Shown: piece after piece, positions 35,701 to 41,310 of the stretch
Numbering within the stretch: the first letter of the stretch is position 1
How the letters are laid out: each line of letters starts with the position of its first letter
DNA from: Patescibacteria group bacterium
Lineage (GTDB): Bacteria > Patescibacteriota > Microgenomatia > UBA1400 > PJMF01
Direction: 5' to 3'
Assembly (NCBI GenBank): GCA_018830045.1
Contig: JAHJTF010000033.1
Location: 1 to 43,260, forward strand
Length of the DNA: 43,260 nucleotides
Notes under the pieces: model-generated
Database searches by the model: none
What the model was told of the DNA's origin: nothing
What the model saw: the letters and a program-made list of their open reading frames with translations, nothing else
Translations under genes and position numbers: made by a program

Positions 35701-36504
35701 TTAACCTCCATGAGAGGAGTATTGATACCTAGCTTTGCGCCAAAGGATTTGAACAATTGCCCATAAAAAAAATACAAATGCCGCAATGTAAACTATATCT
35801 GATATAGCTAGTTTATCTGTGTTTTGGATAATACCAATTGGCTTGGCAAAGGCATATTTTAAGGGCAGAAAATTAACAATCTGTTGCAGCCAAGCTGGCA
35901 TCATGGGAATTGGAATCATCCATCCTCCAAACAAGCTCAATAACACAAACTTGAAGTGTTCTCCGCCTTCAGCATATTCTAGCCAAAAGCCCGAGAGGAC
36001 TACGATCGTAGCAGCCAGGAATTGAACAATGTAGCCTACTGTCAACAGACCAAAAAAAATACTCCATTGAAAAATAGAGGCGTTGGGAAAGGTTAAGCCT
36101 GATTGGGTGCTGATAATCACAAATAAAACCAAAAAGAATGGCAGGGCTAGAGTCAGATAAAGAGCTTTCCCCCCAATGTCTCTTAAGAATAACTCTTGTA
36201 TGTATTGTAAGGGTCTGATCAAAAGAAAGTCAATTTTGCCTTCTCTGATTTCTTTGACCCGCCAGGATTCAAAATGAGTACTGGTAAAGCTATCAATTAG
36301 GCTTGTCATGAAGTAATACTGCAAGATCATGGTTAAAGAGTAACCCCTAATTTCATTTTGGTTAGAGTAAATACTATTCCAGATTGCAAAGATTGTGACT
36401 AGAGGAATGACGTGCAAAAATAGCCACAATACAATTTCACTGCGGAAAGCCAGTGCATTAATATAAGAACTTTTGATTACCGACCACGATTTTTTCATTT
36501 GCAC
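35701..36504 (-). CDS. ABC-2 family permease, first pair, COG4587-like
   Basis: This 267-residue permease with about six hydrophobic segments carries GKIDFLLIRPLQ, a GFWLEYAEGGEHF loop and PMMPAWLQQIVNFLPLKY, and ends with QYSSHGG. It is a paralogue of 33065-33874. The GTG at 36504 is 6 bases after AGGTGG, a plausible Shine-Dalgarno; an ATG two codons later (36498) is the alternative. It is the first gene of the exporter unit. Upstream lie two tandem copies of a 21-bp repeat and the HU terminator. Confidence 0.78.
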   Translation of the reverse strand: MQMKKSWSVIKSSYINALAFRSEIVLWLFLHVIPLVTIFAIWNSIYSNQNEIRGYSLTMILQYYFMTSLIDSFTSTHFESWRVKEIREGKIDFLLIRPLQYIQELFLRDIGGKALYLTLALPFFLVLFVIISTQSGLTFPNASIFQWSIFFGLLTVGYIVQFLAATIVVLSGFWLEYAEGGEHFKFVLLSLFGGWMIPIPMMPAWLQQIVNFLPLKYAFAKPIGIIQNTDKLAISDIVYIAAFVFFLWAIVQILWRKARYQYSSHGG

Positions 36505-36505
36505 T

Positions 36506-36526
36506 TTTATCCACCTGGATATTATT
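36506..36526. repeat. 21-bp tandem repeat, copy 1 (upstream of ABC exporter)
   Basis: This 21-base segment is identical to the copy at 36532-36552, with a 26-base period. Each copy holds a dyad (minus strand ATCCA-GG-TGGAT). Copy 1 directly precedes the first permease start and contains its likely Shine-Dalgarno (AGGTGG). Confidence 0.8.
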
Positions 36527-36531
36527 CAACC

Positions 36532-36552
36532 TTTATCCACCTGGATATTATT
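36532..36552. repeat. 21-bp tandem repeat, copy 2
   Basis: This is the exact second copy of the segment at 36506-36526. It overlaps a minus-strand TACAAT box (36555-36550) that could be the -10 of the exporter operon. Two in-phase dyads downstream of a promoter suggest operator sites, or a duplicated translation-initiation region. Confidence 0.7.
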
Positions 36553-36555
36553 GTA
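36550..36555 (-). promoter_or_regulatory. Possible -10 box (TACAAT) for the ABC exporter operon
   Basis: On the minus strand, TACAAT lies directly after the HU terminator. A weak GAAACA is found 16 bases upstream, inside the terminator hairpin. Transcription would begin near 36543, within the repeat region, leaving a leader of about 40 bases. Confidence 0.4.
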
Positions 36556-36560
36556 CGAAA

Positions 36561-36593
36561 AAACCCCGTGCTGTTTCTAGGTAGACGGGGTTT
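36561..36593 (-). terminator. Rho-independent terminator after the HU gene
   Basis: AAACCCCGT (36561-36569) and ACGGGGTTT (36585-36593) form a 9-bp stem with a 15-base loop. On the minus strand, the hairpin is followed by a run of T. It ends transcription from HU before the exporter operon. An A/T-rich stretch on the other side might let it work in both directions. Confidence 0.75.
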
Positions 36594-36616
36594 AAATTTT
36601 TTTTAAAAACTAGATT

Positions 36617-36892
36617 TTACCAAACTGTTTTTTTAAGTGGCTTGCCTACGCGGAAATTAACTACGTTGTGAGCCTTAATGGTCTGGCGGCTGTCTTCTTT
36701 ACCAAAAGGAACTACTTCTTTATCAGAAACGTGGCTGACATAAAAAGTTCCAAACCCAGAAACGACTACCTTCTCACCTTTCTTTAAAGCACGAATCATT
36801 TCATCAAATAAGGCCTCGACTGAGTCTCTGGCGGCTTTTTTAGTAAGATGAGCTTTTTTGGCCACGATATCAATCAGCTTAGATTTAGTCAT
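36617..36892 (-). CDS. hup: HU family DNA-binding protein
   Basis: This 91-residue protein has the full HU/IHF fold: the N-terminal helices (MTKSKLIDIVAKKAHLTKK), the dimer core with GEKVVVSGFGTFYV, a beta-arm region with RQTIKAHNVVNFRVGKPLKK. It compacts and bends DNA without strong sequence preference. AAAGGA lies 4 bases before the ATG. A -10-like TATAGT (minus strand, 36935-36930) lies about 37 bases upstream, so this gene has an ordinary leader. It has its own terminator and is probably monocistronic. Confidence 0.95.
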   Translation of the reverse strand: MTKSKLIDIVAKKAHLTKKAARDSVEALFDEMIRALKKGEKVVVSGFGTFYVSHVSDKEVVPFGKEDSRQTIKAHNVVNFRVGKPLKKTVW

Positions 36893-36929
36893 GTGGTCCT
36901 TTCTAAAAAAAATTAATTAATTATTATTT

Positions 36930-36935
36930 ACTATA
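36930..36935 (-). promoter_or_regulatory. -10 box (TATAGT) for the HU gene
   Basis: On the minus strand, TATAGT lies 37 bases before the HU start, with a Shine-Dalgarno between them. Overlapping TATATA and TTATAT are alternatives. No convincing -35 box was found. Confidence 0.45.
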
Positions 36936-36973
36936 TAAGTGTGAACCTGAGTGTATCTGTTTTTGCCGATGTG

Positions 36974-37375
36974 TCAAGTTGTAATTGGTTCATCTAAAAT
37001 TAACGGGGAAAAAAAGAACATTAATGTAGCTCCCAGCATGTCAAACGCAATATCTATCCAAGTTGCTTCTCTGCCCGGGATGAATGATTGATGAAATTCA
37101 TCGCCAAGCGCGTAGAGGAACACAACCAGAAGAATGATGAGTTTTGCTCGTAGTTTGTTTTTTATTTGTTGCGTTTTAAAAACCGCTCTTCTAATCAATA
37201 AGTATAAAATAGCATAAACCACCACATGGGCAGTTTGTTTGAAAATTAAATCAAAAAGTGGTTGGGGAGTAGAAGGTAGTTTGCTTTGATCAGAAAGAAA
37301 AAATATTAATCCCGCCCAAATAATGGGCGGTAAGTAGGCGTTAAGAGTTGTTTTTATTTTTCCAAAATTTTTCAT
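36974..37375 (-). CDS. VanZ-like membrane protein
   Basis: This 133-residue protein has four hydrophobic segments and the VanZ-family pattern: a short loop with FFLSDQSKLP after the first helix, and the strongly conserved DEFHQSFIPGREATWIDIAFDMLGA near residue 95-120. Family members include the teicoplanin-resistance protein VanZ, but most are of unknown function. Its start overlaps the 3' end of the LTD surface-protein gene by 35 bases. The pair is probably one transcription unit acting at the envelope. Confidence 0.87.
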   Translation of the reverse strand: MKNFGKIKTTLNAYLPPIIWAGLIFFLSDQSKLPSTPQPLFDLIFKQTAHVVVYAILYLLIRRAVFKTQQIKNKLRAKLIILLVVFLYALGDEFHQSFIPGREATWIDIAFDMLGATLMFFFSPLILDEPITT

Positions 37376-38507
37376 AAACTCCCCAACTGCCTACTAAAAA
37401 TAACAGCAATCCTCCCAGTATAACACTCACGGTTGATAGCAAAGATGGTTCTTGGGTGGTAATAGTCTGGATAAGTGAGGGGAGTTTTACAATGGCTGAT
37501 TGACTGCCCAAATAGATGTCATTTAATGAGTATAGAGAGGTTGGTTGAAGAGGAAGTGGGGGTAGTACGGGCAGTGAAGGCAATGGCAGAGGTGTAGAAG
37601 TTGAAGTTAAAGCCTCAGGTTTGTTGTACTCGGTTGCTGATTGAGTTTGATTTTCGCCATCGTCTACATCATCAGTGCCGCAGTTCTGGTAAGTTATAGT
37701 TTGAATAGTTGTATTTAGGTTGTTTTTGAGAATAATAGTATCGCCGGTGTTGTTCAAAAAACTATTTGCCCAGGAAATTTGTTGATAATCTTTGGCAGAG
37801 ATGGTGATATTAATTTTTCGCGATTGGTCACTAGCATCGATAAATTTCCAGTCTGATAAGACGCGAGTCTGATTGTCATCATTAAACAGCTGAATCCATT
37901 CATTCTCTCCAGATTTGGGACAGGCCTGGAATTTAGTAATTGAGATACGCTGGTGCCAAGATGTGTCCAAAACAGGGCTGGTGGGGCTGGAGCTAGGGCT
38001 AGGGTTAGGGCTGGGTGAGGATGCGGACGAGGGCGTTGGAATGGGACTGGGGGAAGGAGTGGGACTAGCAATGGGCGTCGGGCTAGGAAACAGATTCATT
38101 GTTCCTGGAGTAGGTTGAGTTAGTTCATACTGATTTAAGTAATTGCGAGACCAACTCAGTCCAGCTTCTGAGCTTTGATAACTCATCTCGTCGATAATTT
38201 CTCCTAGAGAATTTTTTAAAGTAACGCCATCGGCGGAGTTATTGAGTTTAGCGCTAGTTAGTTTAATAACTAAGAAATTATTTGGTTCAATTTTTTCAAT
38301 TGCAAACTGATAAATTTTTGTTGGCGAGCTCAGTTGATCAAAAAGCGACCAATCTTTTAAATCAATGGTTTCACTTAGAGAGGAGTTATAAAGCTCAATC
38401 CATTCTTGAGCGTCAATCGGGGCGGGATAGACTTCATTAATCACTACTTTAGCTTGAGCTGGCAAAGCAGATAAAAAGAAAAAAATGGTTATCAGCAGAA
38501 TCCCCAT
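37341..38507 (-). CDS. Secreted surface protein with two lamin-tail (LTD) domains
   Basis: This 388-residue protein has a signal peptide (residues 1-19, ending AQA), an LTD domain (about 20-130, with VVINEVYPAP and EWIELYNSS), a Pro/Ser/Thr-rich linker (about 138-180), a second LTD-like domain (about 185-285, with ITKFQACPKSGENEWIQLFN), a Pro/Leu/Ser linker, and a C-terminal transmembrane helix (about 355-378) with a basic tail. LTD domains in bacteria are often linked to cell-surface proteins and nucleases; no nuclease domain is present here. The C-terminus looks like a membrane anchor but has no LPXTG motif. The role is unknown. Confidence 0.82.
   Translation of the reverse strand: MGILLITIFFFLSALPAQAKVVINEVYPAPIDAQEWIELYNSSLSETIDLKDWSLFDQLSSPTKIYQFAIEKIEPNNFLVIKLTSAKLNNSADGVTLKNSLGEIIDEMSYQSSEAGLSWSRNYLNQYELTQPTPGTMNLFPSPTPIASPTPSPSPIPTPSSASSPSPNPSPSSSPTSPVLDTSWHQRISITKFQACPKSGENEWIQLFNDDNQTRVLSDWKFIDASDQSRKINITISAKDYQQISWANSFLNNTGDTIILKNNLNTTIQTITYQNCGTDDVDDGENQTQSATEYNKPEALTSTSTPLPLPSLPVLPPLPLQPTSLYSLNDIYLGSQSAIVKLPSLIQTITTQEPSLLSTVSVILGGLLLFLVGSWGVYEKFWKNKNNS
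37996..38015 (+). other. G-quadruplex motif in the template strand of the LTD linker
   Basis: Four GGG runs (37996-37998, 38002-38004, 38008-38010 and 38013-38015) are separated by loops of 3, 3 and 2 bases on the + strand, which is the template strand of the LTD gene. Further GGG runs flank them (37975-38090). The pattern arises from Pro/Ser codons of the linker. Confidence 0.6.
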
Positions 38508-38600
38508 GCTGACTAATAAACCACACTATGCTTACAAGAAGCGTAGAAAAAACTTATTTACCAGCATAAATTATTTAATTTTTTCTTAATAAGTTATTGC

Positions 38601-38606
38601 TATGCT
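38601..38606 (+). promoter_or_regulatory. Possible -10 box (TATGCT) for the response regulator
   Basis: TATGCT ends 7 bases before the ATG at 38614, in the spacing of the leaderless genes. It overlaps an alternative ATG at 38602. The 95-base gap to the divergent LTD gene is A/T-rich and holds no other feature I could identify. Confidence 0.4.
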
Positions 38607-38613
38607 TGAAATT

Positions 38614-39279
38614 ATGCAATTAGCATTAATTGTTGAGGATGATTCATTATTAGCAGAAACGTTGTCTCTGGCTCTATCTCAAAAAGGATTAAAAATCAGC
38701 ACAGCTCATTGTTTGCAAACAGCACTAGAATTGATTAAAGAGCAAGAGTTTGATTTAGCAATAGTTGATAGAGTTTTACCAGACGGGGATGGACTTCAGT
38801 TGGTTGAGGAATTAACAAGTTCGGCTTATCAAACTCGCATCCTAGTGTTAACAACTCAATCAGAAATAATTGAGAAAAATAAAGGTTTAAAATTAGGCGC
38901 TGATGATTATTTAAGTAAGCCTTTTAATCATCAAGAATTAATGCTGAGGGTAAACAATCTTCTAGCTAAACAAAAAATTTATTCTCCTCAAGTGATTACT
39001 TATAAAAATTTAACTCTTTTTCCGGAAATATGCAAATTGATTATAAATGACCAGCATTCAAATCTTCGTCCTAAAGAAACCCAGATTTTAGCCTGCCTAA
39101 TTTATCATCGGGGTTTGGTGGTTACCGATAAAGTGTTAATCGATTTTGTCTGGGGAGATGAGGGAAAAACACCAATTCATCGCTCTTTGGCTGTTTATAT
39201 TAGGCGTTTGAGAATGGCGTTGGGTCTAGAGTCAGAACGACTTAAAACCATTCGCGGAGTTGGCTATTGTCTTTCATAA
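38614..39279 (+). CDS. OmpR/PhoB-family response regulator
   Basis: This 221-residue protein has a receiver domain (residues 1-115) and a winged-helix DNA-binding domain (about 125-221). Receiver residues are visible: acidic Glu8, Asp9 and Asp10, phospho-acceptor Asp52 in LAIVDRVLPDGDG, the LVLTT threonine, and Lys in LSKPFN. The effector domain has LRPKETQILACLIYHRG and HRSLAVYIRRLRMAL, ending with TIRGVGYCL. The ATG at 38614 gives the common N-terminus; 38602 would add four residues. Its 3' end overlaps the convergent histidine kinase gene by 16 bases; the two are the likely partners. Confidence 0.92.
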   Translation: MQLALIVEDDSLLAETLSLALSQKGLKISTAHCLQTALELIKEQEFDLAIVDRVLPDGDGLQLVEELTSSAYQTRILVLTTQSEIIEKNKGLKLGADDYLSKPFNHQELMLRVNNLLAKQKIYSPQVITYKNLTLFPEICKLIINDQHSNLRPKETQILACLIYHRGLVVTDKVLIDFVWGDEGKTPIHRSLAVYIRRLRMALGLESERLKTIRGVGYCLS

Positions 39280-39935
39280 AGAGGTAATGTCCAGATCATG
39301 GTAGTGCCTTTATTTTTTTTGCTGGAAACTTTAATATGACCTGAAAAATGGTCTTCAACCACTTTTTTTACCCAGGTTAAGCCTACGCCCACACCTTCTT
39401 TTTTATTAGTAAATCCATCGGCAAACATGAGAGTTTTTTCAAGCCAATTCATGCCTTGACCGCCATCTACGAAGGTTAGAATTAAACCTGATTTAACTAT
39501 TTGTCCCAAGATAAGCACTATTTGGTTGTTTTTACTTGCACTCGAATATGATTCAATAGCATTTTTTACACTGCAGATGACTGCTTCTTGAAAATAAAAT
39601 CTGTTTCCATATAATCCGGTGCTTTGAGGAAAGTTTAAATGCTGATTAATAACTGCCTGTGGATAAATTTGATTGACTAAATTTAGTGACTCTTGGAGGA
39701 AAAATTTCACCTGAAATTGTTTAGATTTTGGTTGTAGGGGTAGCTCAAATAAGTCTTTTAACCTGTAGGCACTGTTTAATGCCTGTTTAACATAAGGACT
39801 CTGGGAAAGCTTTTGATGTTCTTGGGCTAGCTCAAGATTGACGAGGAGACTGGACAGAGGGGTATTGGCGGCATGACGAAAAGCCCTTCCATGATGAAGT
39901 GGGTAAAGGTTCTGAAACTGATTGTTGGATTTCAT
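39264..39935 (-). CDS. Small sensorless histidine kinase
   Basis: This 223-residue protein has no transmembrane or sensor domain. It begins with a HisKA-like region containing RHAANTPLSSL (His21), followed by an HATPase domain: N box SVKNAIES, G1 box DGGQGMN, F-box-like FADGFTNK and G2 box GVGVGLTWVKKV. The residue after the putative phospho-His is Ala, not the usual Glu/Asp that acts in catalysis. The ATG at 39935 is preferred to 39953 because a TATTCT box lies 7 bases upstream. It may be a kinase, or a phosphatase, for the convergent response regulator. Confidence 0.82.
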   Translation of the reverse strand: MKSNNQFQNLYPLHHGRAFRHAANTPLSSLLVNLELAQEHQKLSQSPYVKQALNSAYRLKDLFELPLQPKSKQFQVKFFLQESLNLVNQIYPQAVINQHLNFPQSTGLYGNRFYFQEAVICSVKNAIESYSSASKNNQIVLILGQIVKSGLILTFVDGGQGMNWLEKTLMFADGFTNKKEGVGVGLTWVKKVVEDHFSGHIKVSSKKNKGTTMIWTLPLYERQ

Positions 39936-39942
39936 GCAATTA

Positions 39943-39948
39943 AGAATA
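39943..39948 (-). promoter_or_regulatory. -10 box (TATTCT) for the histidine kinase, leaderless type
   Basis: On the minus strand, TATTCT ends 7 bases before the ATG at 39935. No Shine-Dalgarno sequence is present. It is divergent from the tRNA promoter. Confidence 0.4.
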
Positions 39949-39980
39949 ATCAATGATGATTAAAAAAAAGTTAAGTTTTT

Positions 39981-39989
39981 TGATATACT
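39981..39989 (+). promoter_or_regulatory. Extended -10 promoter of the tRNA gene
   Basis: TGATATACT combines an extended -10 TGN with TATACT (39984-39989). It lies 13 bases before the tRNA 5' end. No good -35 box is found, as expected for an extended -10 promoter. Confidence 0.6.
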
Positions 39990-40002
39990 AGGCTATCTCA
40001 AT

Positions 40003-40073
40003 TGCCCTGTAGTGAAATGGCATCACAATTGACTCTGAATCAGTTATTCTAGGTTCGAATCCTAGCAGGGCAT
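40003..40073 (+). tRNA. tRNA-Gln (anticodon CTG)
   Basis: A full cloverleaf can be folded. The acceptor stem is TGCCCTG (40003-40009) with CAGGGCA (40066-40072). The D stem is GTGA/TCAC, with GG in its 7-base loop. The anticodon stem is ATTGA/TCAGT with loop CTCTGAA, giving anticodon CTG (40035-40037). The T arm is CTAGG-TTCGAAT-CCTAG. CTG reads CAG (Gln). Position 40073 is the discriminator; CCA is not encoded and must be added after transcription. Confidence 0.93.
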
Positions 40074-40140
40074 CGGTAAACTCCCCTCAAGTAGATTTCT
40101 TCAATAAATAGTACGGTTAGAACCTCTTTCTCAAGTTTGG

Positions 40141-40146
40141 TAGACT
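40141..40146 (+). promoter_or_regulatory. Possible -10 box (TAGACT) for the HIT protein gene
   Basis: TAGACT ends 6 bases before the ATG at 40153, and no Shine-Dalgarno is present. An overlapping TACGAT is an alternative. No other feature was seen in the stretch between the tRNA and this gene. Confidence 0.35.
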
Positions 40147-40152
40147 ACGATT

Positions 40153-40788
40153 ATGAAAAAGTTTACGGAAGCTAGTATTAGAAAAGAATGTCCTCATTGT
40201 GATCCGAAATCATTCGCGCTAAGGCATTTATTAAAAGAAACAGAAAACTTTTGGGTTGTTTGTGATGTCCATCCTTTAGCCGAAGGACATATTCTAATTA
40301 TTCCCAAGCATCACCTATCTTGTGTTGGAGAGTATGGAAAAGAATTATTCCAAGAGTTTATAAAACTTTATAAAGAATTTAGCATTTTTGTAGAGGAAAC
40401 CTATGGTTCTGTAAATTCTTTTGAACATGGGAAAATTGGTCAAACAGTCTTTCATTCTCACGTTCATCTTTTACCTTTTAGTGGGAAAGCAATCGGCATT
40501 GTTCCTGAGGGAATAGATAAGTTAAGGAAAATTAATTCAATATCCAAATTAATTGAAATATTTAATAATGATGGTCAATATTTATTCTTCTCAACTAAAG
40601 AGGGCAAATGGATCGTTGATTCTTCAATTGGGGCTCCAAGATTTTTTAGAGATAGATACGCAAAATGCTTGGAAAAACAAGAGAGAGGCAGCTGGAAAGA
40701 AATGCATAATAATAAGCAAATCATGAAAAAAGCAGAAAATGAAATTTATAATTTAGAAAATCATTGGAAGAACTATAATTCTAAATAA
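40153..40788 (+). CDS. HIT-domain protein (nucleotide hydrolase/transferase family)
   Basis: This 211-residue protein has a CPHC knuckle at residues 13-16, possibly a zinc site, a HIT core with HPLAEGHILIIPKHH, and the histidine triad HSHVHLLP (His101, His103, His105). HIT proteins hydrolyse or transfer nucleoside phosphates. The C-terminal part from about residue 130 is longer than in minimal HIT proteins and is rich in Lys, Asn and Glu; I recognise no domain in it. It is convergent with the SRPBCC gene. A diadenosine-polyphosphate hydrolase role is possible but not shown. Confidence 0.85.
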   Translation: MKKFTEASIRKECPHCDPKSFALRHLLKETENFWVVCDVHPLAEGHILIIPKHHLSCVGEYGKELFQEFIKLYKEFSIFVEETYGSVNSFEHGKIGQTVFHSHVHLLPFSGKAIGIVPEGIDKLRKINSISKLIEIFNNDGQYLFFSTKEGKWIVDSSIGAPRFFRDRYAKCLEKQERGSWKEMHNNKQIMKKAENEIYNLENHWKNYNSK

Positions 40789-40859
40789 AGGTTCCTAGTG
40801 CGATTTAACAGTACAATCAAACTAAAATATATCGCTATATATCAATCTGAATTAGATTA

Positions 40860-41243
40860 TTAACCCTCAATCGCTTCTTTTAATTTTTTTAATATCTCCA
40901 TGGTAAAAGGATCATCTAGTTCATTCTCATCTACCCATTCATAATATTCTAGCTCCATTGAGTTTTCATTTTTGGGCGTATGTGTATAGCGAACATGATA
41001 TTTGCCATCTTTTGAAGTGAGCTCAAATATTTTATTTTTTTTAAAATCAGTAACTGTAAACTCATTCCATCCACCATTCTTACTCAAGCTACGATAAATA
41101 GTCCCAAGCTTTCTTGGCCACTCACTTGTTTCTTCTTTTGCGACTGCATCCCACCATAAGGGAGTATTATTGGGATTGGTGTAATAAGCAAAAACTTCTT
41201 CAGAAGATTTTTTAATTTTAATAATTAATTTATTATCTTTCAT
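40860..41243 (-). CDS. SRPBCC (START-like) domain protein
   Basis: This 127-residue protein has the SRPBCC/AHSA1-like pattern: an N-terminal beta strand (KLIIKIKKSSEEVFAYYTNPNNTPLWW, in two parts), a charged middle, and a C-terminal amphipathic helix. Such proteins form a hydrophobic pocket for lipids or small ligands. The ATG at 41243 is preferred: a TAAAAT box lies 7 bases upstream, and the longer frame to 41366 runs into the kup gene and adds cysteine-rich unconserved sequence. The ligand is unknown. Confidence 0.72.
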   Translation of the reverse strand: MKDNKLIIKIKKSSEEVFAYYTNPNNTPLWWDAVAKEETSEWPRKLGTIYRSLSKNGGWNEFTVTDFKKNKIFELTSKDGKYHVRYTHTPKNENSMELEYYEWVDENELDDPFTMEILKKLKEAIEG

Positions 41244-41250
41244 AGATTTG

Positions 41251-41256
41251 ATTTTA
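41251..41256 (-). promoter_or_regulatory. -10 box (TAAAAT) for the SRPBCC gene, leaderless type
   Basis: On the minus strand, TAAAAT ends 7 bases before the ATG at 41243, with no Shine-Dalgarno sequence. It supports the shorter start. It lies in the 67-base gap after kup. Confidence 0.45.
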
Positions 41257-41310
41257 ACAGAAATACTTATGGGAAGTTCCTGACATAGTACACTCATTAG
41301 ATTTAAACAC

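Noticed and set aside
37341..37450. C-terminal sortase sorting signal in the LTD surface protein
   Set aside because: The C-terminus has a hydrophobic helix and basic tail, but no LPXTG or close variant before the helix, so it is read as a plain membrane anchor.
37915..38118. Open frame on the + strand encoding a Gly-Leu-Gly-rich repeat
   Set aside because: It is the antisense reading of the P/S/T linker codons of the LTD protein. It has no Shine-Dalgarno sequence, promoter or recognisable fold.
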